NCBI GenBank assembly: GCA_903870905.1
Contig: CAIQEU010000072.1
Span: forward strand, 1 to 64,000
Length of the DNA stretch: 64,000 bases
From: an uncultured Actinomycetes bacterium
Lineage (GTDB): Bacteria > Actinomycetota > Acidimicrobiia > Acidimicrobiales > RAAP-2
Direction: 5' to 3'
Shown here: positions 17,040 through 24,631 of the stretch, piece by piece
Layout: each line of letters starts with the position of its first letter
Numbering within the stretch: the stretch's first letter is position 1
Made by a program: the position numbers and the translations under genes
Notes under the pieces: generated by a model
The model's input: only the letters and a program-made list of their open reading frames with translations
What the model was told of the DNA's origin: nothing
Database searches by the model: none

Positions 17040-18752
17040 ATGAGCGTAGTGAGCGAAGCGGACATTCAGGCGACCTTCTGCGCCACCGTCGTCGACGAGT
17101 GGATTGCGCTCGGCATGACCCATGCGGTGATCTGCCCCGGTTCGCGGTCGACCCCGTTGGCCTTGGCACTCGCCGCTCGACCAGAGGTGCAGCTGCACAT
17201 TCGGCTCGATGAGCGCTCCGCCGCCTTCGTGGCCCTCGGAGCGTCACGAGCACTCGCGGTGCCAGTTCCCATCCTCGTCACCTCGGGGACTGCTGCCGCC
17301 GAGCTGCACGCAGCGGTGGCCGAAGCGGACCTGTCGGGGATCTCGCTCCTCGTCGTGACTGCTGATCGACCAGCTGAACTCCACGACGTTCGGGCACCGC
17401 AGACCCTCATCCAACACGGCCTCTTCGGTGACGCCGTCCGAGCGATGATCGACCCCGGCGTCCCGGTCGCTTCGACGATGGCGGTGTGGCGATCCATCGC
17501 TGCCCGTGCCTGGTTGACCGCTCGCGGCGGTGTGGTGGATCCAGGTCCCGTGCACCTCAACCTCCAGTTCCGAGAGCCGCTGGTCGGGACACCCCAGCCA
17601 CTCCCCGAGGGCCGCCCGCACGGGTGGCGGGACGAAGTGCGATCGAGCGGTATGGCTCGCGCAGAACTGCACCACGTCCTTCAGGGAACGAACCGAGTAC
17701 TGGTGGTCGCTGGCGCAGGTGCACCAGCGGAGCTCGGCACGATCTGCGCTGAGCGGCAGTGGCCACTCCTGGCTGATCCTCGATCTGGACTGCGCACGGC
17801 GGGCGCAGTTGGTCTTGCCGACCCCATTCTCCGGAGTGAGGCAGCGGCAGCCGCGCTCTGCCCGGAGGTCATTGTGGTCGTCGGTGAATCTTGGGCGTCG
17901 AAGGTCCTCGGCCAGCGCATTGCATCGTGGGTTCGAGGGGGAGCGACGCTCGTCCACCTGAGTGGTCGTACTGCCCTCGACGATCCCCTCCACCTCGTGC
18001 ACCTGCGGGTGGCCTGTGGTGACGGTGCCATGGTGAGCGTGCTCGAGCAGTGTCCCGCCGCTTCGGATCCTTCCTACCGAACGTCCTGGTTGGCTGCTGA
18101 TGCGGCGGCAACTGCTGCGCTCACCGACGCGCTCGACGGTGACCCAGCGATGCTGAACGAAGTGGTCGCTGCTCGCCTCGTCGCCGCGGCACCGTTCTCG
18201 GCACTCGTGGTCTCTTCCTCCATGCCGATTCGAGATCTCGAGTGGTTCGCTCCACAAATCGTTGCGCCGATGGTCTGGTCGAACCGCGGAGCGAATGGGA
18301 TCGACGGCGTGGTGTCGACGGCCATCGGGACGACGTTTGCAACCGACGGCCCCGTTGCCGTTGTGGTTGGTGACCTGGCCTTCCTCCACGACCTCACGGC
18401 GCTGGTCGATGGTCTCGGCGCAGAAGGTGGTTCGCTCACCGTCGTCGTGGTCGACAACGGTGGGGGAGGGATCTTCAGTTTCTTGCCGCAGGCGACCGCT
18501 GTCGACCCCTCGACCTTCTCAGCACTGTTCCAGACCGCTCGACCCATCGACCACCGAGCGGTCGTGACGGGACTCGGCCACATGGCCATCTCGGTGACGA
18601 GTGGAGATGCCTTGGCCGATGCCTTGGAGGAGAGTGCCGCTCGACCCGGGATCACGGTGATCCACGTGCCCGTCCCTGCCCCGAGCTCCAACGTGTCGCT
18701 GCACGACCATCTGAATGCAGCCGTCGGCGCTGCGGTTGCGGCAGTGCTCTAG
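17040..18752 (+). CDS. menD: 2-succinyl-5-enolpyruvyl-6-hydroxy-3-cyclohexene-1-carboxylate synthase
   Basis: 570 residues, a thiamine diphosphate enzyme joining isochorismate and 2-oxoglutarate. Signature blocks: CPGSRSTPLALA, LDERSAAFVALG with the catalytic Glu, SNRGANGIDGVVSTAIG, and the ThDP/metal motif GDLAFLHD … VDNGGGGIFSFLPQ. Start at the ATG at 17040, which gives the family-typical N-terminus; an earlier in-frame ATG lies within the menH coding region. The isochorismate synthase (menF) and menC are not in the window. Convergent 4-nt overlap with the carotenoid oxygenase gene. Confidence 0.95.
   Translation: MSVVSEADIQATFCATVVDEWIALGMTHAVICPGSRSTPLALALAARPEVQLHIRLDERSAAFVALGASRALAVPVPILVTSGTAAAELHAAVAEADLSGISLLVVTADRPAELHDVRAPQTLIQHGLFGDAVRAMIDPGVPVASTMAVWRSIAARAWLTARGGVVDPGPVHLNLQFREPLVGTPQPLPEGRPHGWRDEVRSSGMARAELHHVLQGTNRVLVVAGAGAPAELGTICAERQWPLLADPRSGLRTAGAVGLADPILRSEAAAAALCPEVIVVVGESWASKVLGQRIASWVRGGATLVHLSGRTALDDPLHLVHLRVACGDGAMVSVLEQCPAASDPSYRTSWLAADAAATAALTDALDGDPAMLNEVVAARLVAAAPFSALVVSSSMPIRDLEWFAPQIVAPMVWSNRGANGIDGVVSTAIGTTFATDGPVAVVVGDLAFLHDLTALVDGLGAEGGSLTVVVVDNGGGGIFSFLPQATAVDPSTFSALFQTARPIDHRAVVTGLGHMAISVTSGDALADALEESAARPGITVIHVPVPAPSSNVSLHDHLNAAVGAAVAAVL
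17043..17048 (-). promoter_or_regulatory. -10 box, leaderless geometry (menH)
   Basis: TACGCT on the minus strand, 7 nt before the menH ATG at 17035. It lies inside the first codons of menD. Confidence 0.55.
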
Positions 18753-20143
18753 TTGAAGTGCCCGGCGTCCAAGTAGGCGCCGTGGAAGCCGAAGGGGATT
18801 CGCACGGGCAGGTGGATCCGGGCCTCGGGTTTGGCGCTGAAGGCATGGGCGTCGTAGATCACGAGGTCCGAGCTGTCGGACGTGCGGTCGTACTCGACCG
18901 CCAACAGCCACCCCTCTTCGTCAGTCTTGCCGTCGCTGGCTCGTACGAAGATCGGCTCACTCGCTTGGAGGTGGTCGGGGAGGTCGATCCGGGCGACGGT
19001 GCCGTGGTCGGCGTTGATCTTCACGTAGCCCGGAAAGGCGTCGAGGCCATCTCGACGAGCAATTTGGGTGGCGTAGCCGTGGGCGTAGGGTCGCCCTGCC
19101 ATGGCGTCGTCGATGCGCGGGAACTCAGCGGGGAGGTCATCGAGGACGGTGCGGTGCACGGCGGTCGCCGTTGGTGACATGCGCCACCGCTCGAGTCGGG
19201 GGAGCGCAGAGCCGAGGAGTCGGCCCATCCCGGTGTCGAAGGTTCGGTCGTAGCAGTAGAGATCAGCGACGAGGTCAGCCCCGTCGTCAAAGGCGTTGAC
19301 TACGTGGAAGACGTAGCAGGGCTCGACGCTCAGCCACTGCACCCGCTCTCCAGGAGTGCCGCGGTCGAGCAGGCCGACTCGGGAACGACCTTCGGGGTCG
19401 AAGCGGAAGGGGAGCGCCACTCCTGCCATCGCAAGCTCTGCGTCGAGGCCGACGGGGAGGTCGAAGAACCCGATTTGGGTCGCGGACACCATGGCGTCGT
19501 GGATCATCACGCAACTCGGGAGGTCGATCGCCGTCGTCCACACGATCTTCCCCTCGGGGGTGATCTCGTGGTAGCGGAGGTAGGGAGGGCCGAACGGGTC
19601 GTACCCGAAGGCGGCCATCGCTCCCGTCTCCGGATCGATCTTCGGGTGGGCCGTCATTGGTGAGGCCAGCGTGCCGTCGAAGTCCTCGACGCAGACCGTC
19701 TCCAAATCGGGGGTCATCCGATGGGGGAGTCCAGACTCGACGAGGACCAGAATTCGGTTGGCGAAGGAGATGACATTGGTGTTGGCCGGGCCGTTGATGG
19801 CCTCGCGGGGGCCTCGTGGCGACATCGTGCCGATCTCATCGGCGAGCATCCGGGTTCGAACGAACCGGTTGCGGTAGCCGAGGAGTGCGCCGTCTCTGAG
19901 TTCGAGTCCGTGGAGCATGCCATCCCCGCTGAACCAGTGGTAGGTGTCGCTGTTTTGGACGACTGCAGGGTTCGGGCCGTTGCGGAGCAGGAGCCCATTG
20001 AGGTCGGGTGGAATGGCTCCTTCGACCGTGAAGGGGCCGGTCCGGACGGTCTCTTCAACCACCGGACGGAAGTTCCCCATGAGGTAGGGATTGGACCCGG
20101 CGAGGGGGGCGGTGGTCGTGAGGAATGCTTCGGCGCGGGCCAT
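18749..20143 (-). CDS. carotenoid cleavage oxygenase family protein
   Basis: 464 residues, full length for the RPE65/CCD family. The four iron-binding His can be assigned to H166 (TAHPKID), H215 (VMIHDAM), H280 (CYVFHVVNAF) and H454 (FGFHGAYLD). Other family blocks (LNGLLLRNGPNP, HWFSGDGMLHG, NTNV) are intact, so it is probably an active Fe(II) dioxygenase cleaving a carotenoid, apocarotenoid or stilbene. The substrate is unknown and no carotenoid-synthesis gene lies nearby. The ATG is 6 nt downstream of TAGGTT. Confidence 0.92.
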   Translation of the reverse strand: MARAEAFLTTTAPLAGSNPYLMGNFRPVVEETVRTGPFTVEGAIPPDLNGLLLRNGPNPAVVQNSDTYHWFSGDGMLHGLELRDGALLGYRNRFVRTRMLADEIGTMSPRGPREAINGPANTNVISFANRILVLVESGLPHRMTPDLETVCVEDFDGTLASPMTAHPKIDPETGAMAAFGYDPFGPPYLRYHEITPEGKIVWTTAIDLPSCVMIHDAMVSATQIGFFDLPVGLDAELAMAGVALPFRFDPEGRSRVGLLDRGTPGERVQWLSVEPCYVFHVVNAFDDGADLVADLYCYDRTFDTGMGRLLGSALPRLERWRMSPTATAVHRTVLDDLPAEFPRIDDAMAGRPYAHGYATQIARRDGLDAFPGYVKINADHGTVARIDLPDHLQASEPIFVRASDGKTDEEGWLLAVEYDRTSDSSDLVIYDAHAFSAKPEARIHLPVRIPFGFHGAYLDAGHFN

Positions 20144-20149
20144 GGCCTC

Positions 20150-20155
20150 AACCTA
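20150..20155 (-). promoter_or_regulatory. -10 box, leaderless geometry (carotenoid oxygenase)
   Basis: TAGGTT on the minus strand, 6 nt before the ATG at 20143. Confidence 0.68.
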
Positions 20156-20185
20156 GTGCCACGCTTCAGCCAACAGTGACTCGCG

Positions 20186-20191
20186 TAGGCT
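20186..20191 (+). promoter_or_regulatory. -10 box, leaderless geometry (tyrS)
   Basis: TAGGCT, 6 nt before the GTG at 20198. Confidence 0.7.
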
Positions 20192-20197
20192 TGGGCT

Positions 20198-21484
20198 GTG
20201 CCTGCCGACCTCTTCAGCGATCTTGAGAAGCGTGGACTCATCCACCAGCAAACCGACGAGGATCTCTTCACTCGCTTGGACGAAGCTCCGACGTCGGTGT
20301 ACTGCGGCTTCGACCCAACGGCGCCAAGCTTGCACGTGGGCAACCTCCTCATGCTGTGCACCCTGCGGCGCTTCCAACTCGCTGGGCACCGCCCCATTGC
20401 CGTTGCTGGTGGGGCAACCGGCATGATTGGAGACCCGGGCGGTCGCAGCGAAGAGCGCAACCTCCTCAGCCAAGAGCAACTGGCCGAGAACCTTGCCGGC
20501 ATCTCGGTGCAGTTGGGGAAGTTCCTCGACTTCACCGAGGGTGCAGGACCAGCTAAGGCACTGCAGGTCAACAACGCCGACTGGCTCGGTCCGGTCTCGA
20601 TGCTCGAGTTCCTCCGAGACGTGGGCAAGCACTTCACGGTCAACGAGATGGTGGCCAAGGACTCGGTCAAGTCCCGGTTCGAACGTCCAGATCACGGCAT
20701 TAGCTACACCGAGTTCTCCTACATGCTCCTCCAGGCCGCAGACTTCTTGCACCTCTTCCAAACCTACGACTGCACGGTGCAGATCGGCGGCTCTGACCAG
20801 TGGGGCAACCTGACCGCCGGTACCTCGCTCATTCGACGGGTGACGGGAAAGCACGCGGCTGCAGTCACGATGCCACTCGTCACGAAGGCTGATGGCACCA
20901 AGTTCGGCAAGTCGGTCGGCGGTGCGGTGTGGCTCGACCGGAACCTCACCTCTCCCTACCAGATGTACCAATTCTTCATGCAGGCTGAAGACGCCAAGGT
21001 GGTCGACTACCTCAAGTACTTCACCTTCCTCGATCTGGACGAGATCGATGCCCTCGAGCAGGTAACGACCGACCGTCCCCAAGAACGAGCAGCCCAGCGT
21101 GCCCTCGCCGATGCAGTGGTCTCTATGGTGCATAGCCGAGGTGACGCTGACGCAGCAGCAGCTGCATCGGCTGCGCTCTTCAGTGGCACGGTGGCGAGTT
21201 TGGATGCGGTTACCTTGGCCACGGTGGCGAGTGAGGTTCCCGGCTGCACCGTGTCGACCCACGCCCTGCACGAATCGCTGAGCCTCATCGACGTCCTCAT
21301 CCAGACCGAACTGGCAGCGTCGAAGGGCGAAGCGCGCCGGAGCATCGAACAAGGTGGCATCTCGGTCAACGACCTCAAGGTCGAGGGCATCGAAGCCACG
21401 GTGAGCACTGCCGACCTCCTCCACGAGCGGTTCATCGTGCTCCGAAAGGGTCGCCGTCAATACGCCATGGTGTGGGTGGCATGA
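20198..21484 (+). CDS. tyrS: tyrosyl-tRNA synthetase
   Basis: 428 residues, class Ic synthetase of the bacterial TyrRS type. The HIGH-equivalent is LHVGN in FDPTAPSLHVGNLL, the tyrosine-binding blocks YTEFSYMLLQAADF and QIGGSDQWGNLTAG are present, and the KMSKS-equivalent is KFGKS in DGTKFGKSVGGAVWLD. A C-terminal S4 RNA-binding domain (RRSIEQGGISVNDLKV) closes the protein. GTG start, leaderless geometry, with no T-box or other leader. Its stop overlaps the next start (ATGA), coupling it to a lipoprotein gene. Confidence 0.97.
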   Translation: MPADLFSDLEKRGLIHQQTDEDLFTRLDEAPTSVYCGFDPTAPSLHVGNLLMLCTLRRFQLAGHRPIAVAGGATGMIGDPGGRSEERNLLSQEQLAENLAGISVQLGKFLDFTEGAGPAKALQVNNADWLGPVSMLEFLRDVGKHFTVNEMVAKDSVKSRFERPDHGISYTEFSYMLLQAADFLHLFQTYDCTVQIGGSDQWGNLTAGTSLIRRVTGKHAAAVTMPLVTKADGTKFGKSVGGAVWLDRNLTSPYQMYQFFMQAEDAKVVDYLKYFTFLDLDEIDALEQVTTDRPQERAAQRALADAVVSMVHSRGDADAAAAASAALFSGTVASLDAVTLATVASEVPGCTVSTHALHESLSLIDVLIQTELAASKGEARRSIEQGGISVNDLKVEGIEATVSTADLLHERFIVLRKGRRQYAMVWVA

Positions 21485-21969
21485 GATCCATCCGCCTCGG
21501 AGCGTTGCTGCTCGGAGGTGCACTCGTGCTGTCGGCCTGCGGTTCGAGCGGCGGGGTCAGTGGAGCGGTCGCACAGATGTCGGCATGGGTGACGACGACC
21601 AACCTCGGCGACACCATCGCTGGACTTCAGCAAGATTCGGCGAAGATCACCACCGAGACGGAGCGTCATGCCGACCGACTCACGATGCAGACGCTCTGTG
21701 GCATCTTGCTCGTGGACGTCGAGTCTGCGAATTCGAACTTGCCCGCCCCCGATCTGGTGGCGAATGAGCACTTGGCCAACGGCCTCCAATTCCTCGGAGA
21801 TGGCGCACATCGCTGCTACAGCGCTGGAGCGACGAATGTCGCGTTGCAGGTGAAGTCGGCCGCAGATCGGTCACGTGGGCTCATCGAGTTGGCGCGAGGA
21901 CTGAGCGCCATTGAAGCCATACTCGGACGTCCAATCCCGACCACGACGACGACCACCACGGCGCCATGA
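21481..21969 (+). CDS. putative lipoprotein
   Basis: 162 residues. The N-terminus is a textbook lipoprotein signal (basic MRSIRLG, hydrophobic core, lipobox LSAC with the acceptor Cys at about residue 20), followed by a Gly/Ser linker, a helical body and a terminal run of Thr (PTTTTTTTAP). No known domain is recognised. The ATG overlaps the tyrS stop and the gene stop overlaps the start of the next gene, so it is cotranslated with tyrS and the flavin reductase. It should be processed by the LspA encoded at 544-1026. Confidence 0.85.
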   Translation: MRSIRLGALLLGGALVLSACGSSGGVSGAVAQMSAWVTTTNLGDTIAGLQQDSAKITTETERHADRLTMQTLCGILLVDVESANSNLPAPDLVANEHLANGLQFLGDGAHRCYSAGATNVALQVKSAADRSRGLIELARGLSAIEAILGRPIPTTTTTTTAP

Positions 21970-22493
21970 CCGACGCACTGCACGACGAGGACGATCGTCG
22001 AACGCGACGAGTGCTGTGGTCGTTGCCAACTGGCCTCATGGTGGTCGCCGCAGGCGATGCGCAGCGGGATCCAGGTGGCGTCCGGGCCATGACGGTGAAC
22101 TTGGTGATGCAGGTCGCCACCGAACCGAGAGTTGTGGCGATCTCCATGGAGACCGAGAGTCACACCTTGGAGGCCACTCGGAACTCGGGCATCATCACGC
22201 TCTCGCTGCTCGGCGTTGACGAGCGTGCGCTCATCCGGAAGTTCGTGAAGCCCACCTTCAACGGTGTGGAGCAGGTGGCTGGGGCGTCGGCCATGGCCGG
22301 GGTAGCGGTGACCTCAGACGCCGACGGGTACTGCTGGCTCGATCAGTCAGTGGCGATGATCGGAGCACGGGTGACCGAGATCATCGAGCTCGGCAGCCAC
22401 GCACTCGTCGTGGCCGAAGTTCACACAACCAGGGAGTTCGGCGACCAACCGCTCCTCACCATGCGTGACACCAAGATGAACTACGGCGGTTGA
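21966..22493 (+). CDS. flavin reductase-like FMN-binding protein
   Basis: 175 residues with the flavin reductase-like split-barrel fold: WSLPTGLMVVAAGD, then AMTVNLVMQVATEPRVVAISMETESHTLEATRNSG (given in parts here), FKP-like RKFVKPTFNGVEQ, and a closing block SHALVVAEVHT. Such proteins reduce or bind FMN and often supply reduced flavin to monooxygenases; the partner is unknown. Coupled by an ATGA overlap to the lipoprotein gene. A bidirectional hairpin terminator follows. Confidence 0.82.
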   Translation: MTDALHDEDDRRTRRVLWSLPTGLMVVAAGDAQRDPGGVRAMTVNLVMQVATEPRVVAISMETESHTLEATRNSGIITLSLLGVDERALIRKFVKPTFNGVEQVAGASAMAGVAVTSDADGYCWLDQSVAMIGARVTEIIELGSHALVVAEVHTTREFGDQPLLTMRDTKMNYGG

Positions 22494-22494
22494 T

Positions 22495-22522
22495 GCCCCG
22501 GCGTCCTTCGGTGGGCCGGGGC
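22495..22522. terminator. bidirectional hairpin terminator
   Basis: GCCCCGGC (22495-22502) pairs with GCCGGGGC (22515-22522) around a 12-nt loop, exactly between the convergent flavin reductase and TetR genes. There is no long T tract, as is common in high-GC actinobacteria. Confidence 0.7.
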
Positions 22523-23157
22523 TATTGCTCGCTCACGCCGAGGACGTGGAAGACCGCGGAGCGGGTGTAGGACGCCCACGCATCTTCGGTATCGCCATCG
22601 GGATTGATGTCGGAGAGGAACCGGCTGAGGAGGAGTCCGAGCAGCCAGATGCTGAGGGGCTTGGCGTCGAGGTCCTTCCTCACGAGTCCGCGGTCTTGGA
22701 GTGAGACCAAGACCTCGTAGGCGAGCTCGACGAAGGTGTTCTGAATCCGGCCGATCTCGGCCAAGATATCTGGACGGGAGGCGGCGCTGCCGAGGGCACT
22801 GATGCGACGACGACGGAGCACTTGAGCCTCGGGGTTGCCGAGTCGGTAGAGCTCGGCGTCCATGGCGGCGATGAACTCTTCGGCCGTCTGTACGGCGCCG
22901 AGCTGGACGGCGAACGTCGCGAAGTCGGCCGTGACGGATCGGATGTAGCGCTCAACGACGGCTTGCTTGACGAGGTTCTCCCGACCACCGAAGTGGTGGT
23001 ACAGCGAACCTCGGACGGCTCCGGATTCTTCCAGTACTTGGGCAATTCGGATCGACGCCTCGCCGGATGCGTCCATCTGCGCGATGGCAGCTTCCAAGAT
23101 TGCCGCTGCCGTTGGATGGAGCGGCTTCGATGCGCCATGCTTGTTTGTCACACTCAC
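22522..23157 (-). CDS. TetR-family transcriptional regulator
   Basis: 211 residues. The N-terminal helix-turn-helix is clear (AAAILEAAIAQM …, RIAQVLEESGAVRGSLYHHFGGRENLV), followed by an all-helical ligand-binding domain of ordinary length. GTG start behind GGTGGAG. The operator and target are not evident; divergent or adjacent targets could be the small gene upstream on the same strand or the flavin reductase cluster. The inducer is unknown. Confidence 0.9.
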   Translation of the reverse strand: MSVTNKHGASKPLHPTAAAILEAAIAQMDASGEASIRIAQVLEESGAVRGSLYHHFGGRENLVKQAVVERYIRSVTADFATFAVQLGAVQTAEEFIAAMDAELYRLGNPEAQVLRRRRISALGSAASRPDILAEIGRIQNTFVELAYEVLVSLQDRGLVRKDLDAKPLSIWLLGLLLSRFLSDINPDGDTEDAWASYTRSAVFHVLGVSEQ

Positions 23158-23214
23158 AACTCCACCTCGGAGCGAAGAAGGTAGTCGCGCTGCGCAGCGA
23201 GGTGTGGTGTGTTG

Positions 23215-23228
23215 CCCCTCTTGAGGGG
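23215..23228. terminator. possible weak hairpin
   Basis: CCCCTC TT GAGGGG between the 73-codon gene and the TetR gene. The loop is tight and there is no T tract, so the function is uncertain. Confidence 0.3.
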
Positions 23229-23249
23229 AGGCTGGTCGAGATGCACGAA

Positions 23250-23471
23250 CTAGGTGGTCTTGGGGCGGAGGTCGATGCGGAGCGTCAAGATGCCCTCTTC
23301 GAGCGTTGCTTCGGCATCGGCGAGCATGGCGTAGTCCATGAAGTCCGTCTGCGCCTGCTCCTTGAAGCGGGCTCGTTCGGGGCCTTCGACGGGGGGAAGA
23401 CCTCGGTTCTTCACCGCTTCGGCTCGAAGTCGGAAGCGTTCGATCATGGCTGCGGGGTCAAAAGCGGGCAT
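23250..23471 (-). CDS. small protein of unknown function
   Basis: 73 residues, acidic and largely helical (AMIERFRLRAEAVKNRGLPPVEG, FKEQAQTDFMDYAMLADAEATLEEG in part) ending in a short strand LTLRIDLRPK. I recognise no family. GAAGGAG lies at a good distance before the ATG, and a -10 (TAGTCT) sits about 28 nt upstream, so this gene has a short leader, unlike most single genes here. Divergent from the 69-codon gene. Confidence 0.7.
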   Translation of the reverse strand: MPAFDPAAMIERFRLRAEAVKNRGLPPVEGPERARFKEQAQTDFMDYAMLADAEATLEEGILTLRIDLRPKTT

Positions 23472-23497
23472 GCAACGCTCCTTCGTCGTTTGCCCGA

Positions 23498-23504
23498 TAG
23501 ACTA
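23498..23504. promoter_or_regulatory. symmetric -10 element between two small genes
   Basis: TAGACTA reads TAGACT on the plus strand (toward the 69-codon gene, leader about 108 nt) and TAGTCT on the minus strand (toward the 73-codon gene). Confidence 0.6.
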
Positions 23505-23564
23505 GGAGGCCGAACGCGGCATACCAACACCGTTGTGGTTGCGTTCACATCAGCCGCTGCTGAT

Positions 23565-23590
23565 GGCCGGTGGCGGGAACCACCACGGCC
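23565..23590 (+). promoter_or_regulatory. hairpin in the leader of the 69-codon gene
   Basis: GGCCG-GTGG, loop CGGGAA, CCAC-(CA)-CGGCC: nine base pairs with a 2-nt bulge, about 28 nt upstream of the GTG. It could regulate translation or act as an attenuator, or mark a small RNA. Confidence 0.4.
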
Positions 23591-23617
23591 GGGCTTGCGA
23601 GGGAGTGAGGGATCGCC

Positions 23618-23827
23618 GTGAAGAAGGGTCGTCATCGTCGCTACGAAGAGGCGCGTGGTTTGAAGCGTTCCGTCGGCACCCGGGCGAAGTCCTGTGATGA
23701 GTGCGGAGCTGAGCCGGAAGATGTTCACGCCTCATGGTGCATGGCTGAAGACGACTCCTACGAGCGCATCTTGGGTGAAGTTCCCTCGGTTGGCTCCGAT
23801 GAGCCAGACCCGCTCGACGAAGGCTGA
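23618..23827 (+). CDS. small Cys-containing protein of unknown function
   Basis: 69 residues. A strongly basic start (MKKGRHRRYEEARGLKRSVGTRAKS) leads into CDEC (C-x2-C) and a later single Cys (SWCMAED), followed by an acidic tail ending DEPDPLDEG. The charge reversal and the Cys pair suggest a small metal- or nucleic-acid-binding protein, but no family is recognised. GTG start with a purine-rich upstream stretch (GAGGGAGTGAGGGA). Convergent with the YkgJ-like gene, 1 nt apart. Confidence 0.6.
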   Translation: MKKGRHRRYEEARGLKRSVGTRAKSCDECGAEPEDVHASWCMAEDDSYERILGEVPSVGSDEPDPLDEG

Positions 23828-23828
23828 G

Positions 23829-24575
23829 CTAGTCGTTCTTGGTTGACCGCACCGTTGGGTGCGGCAGCGCGACGACGCCACTCGCTCGACGCTCGAGGTA
23901 CGCGCCGAGTCGTTCGTAGACGGCTGCACCCACCATCGCCGTCAGCTCCTCTGCCATTGAGGCGTAGACCGATGACGCACCAGCGAATGCCGCAGGGTCC
24001 TCGGTGCACCACCAGTGGAAGTCATCGCCGCCGCCGCCCCAGTGCTTGCGGTCCCACTGGGTGATGGTGGTCGTCACGTGGCCACGATCATCCACCGCCT
24101 CATCCCGGCGCAGCGGCAACTGCCAGCAGACTTCGGGTTTCATCTCGACGTAGCTCGTGCCCCGGGAGATTGCTGCGTAGTGGATCGCACATCCCGGCCC
24201 TGTTGGAAAGCCCGGTCGGTTGAGGAAGATGCAGGCGTCGTCGACGAGGCGGGTCACGGTGTCGCCGTCGTCGTTCGTCGTGATGGTGCCCTTCTTCTTC
24301 GCCTTGTCCTTGAACTGCCACTCCTCGGCCGTCAGCGTTGCTGCCACCGCTTCAACTCGAGCCACGTCATCGGCGTCGACGAAGTGGGCGCCGTAGGAGC
24401 AGCACCCCTGGACCAATTCTTCTGCCGGTCCGGTCAGGACACCCTGACAGCCATTGCCGAAGATGCAGTTCCACGATGAAGTCAGGAAGGTGACGTCGAA
24501 GACCCAGGTCCGATCTTCCTCGTGGTCCTCGAAGCTGACCCATTCGTGGAGATCGATGGGAATCGGTGTCGTCAC
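23829..24575 (-). CDS. Cys-rich YkgJ/DUF3109-like protein
   Basis: 248 residues with clustered Cys: NCIFGNGCQG, GCCSYGAHF, DDACIFLN, GPGCAIHYAA and KPEVCWQLPL. The order Cys pair, CC, C-[IF]-[FL], C-x-I-H and K-P-x-x-C-x-x-x-P is that of the CxxCxxCC (YkgJ/UPF0153, DUF3109) group, thought to bind zinc or iron, with no established function. The GTG at 24575 is chosen because TACCAT lies 7 nt upstream; an ATG at 24608 would add 11 residues. Confidence 0.75.
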   Translation of the reverse strand: MTTPIPIDLHEWVSFEDHEEDRTWVFDVTFLTSSWNCIFGNGCQGVLTGPAEELVQGCCSYGAHFVDADDVARVEAVAATLTAEEWQFKDKAKKKGTITTNDDGDTVTRLVDDACIFLNRPGFPTGPGCAIHYAAISRGTSYVEMKPEVCWQLPLRRDEAVDDRGHVTTTITQWDRKHWGGGGDDFHWWCTEDPAAFAGASSVYASMAEELTAMVGAAVYERLGAYLERRASGVVALPHPTVRSTKND

Positions 24576-24582
24576 AGAGGCG

Positions 24583-24588
24583 ATGGTA
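24583..24588 (-). promoter_or_regulatory. -10 box, leaderless geometry (YkgJ-like gene)
   Basis: TACCAT on the minus strand, 7 nt before the GTG at 24575. Confidence 0.5.
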
Positions 24589-24631
24589 CTCCGAGCGACT
24601 CGCGTCATGGCTTGCGTTTCGTCGGAGTGCG

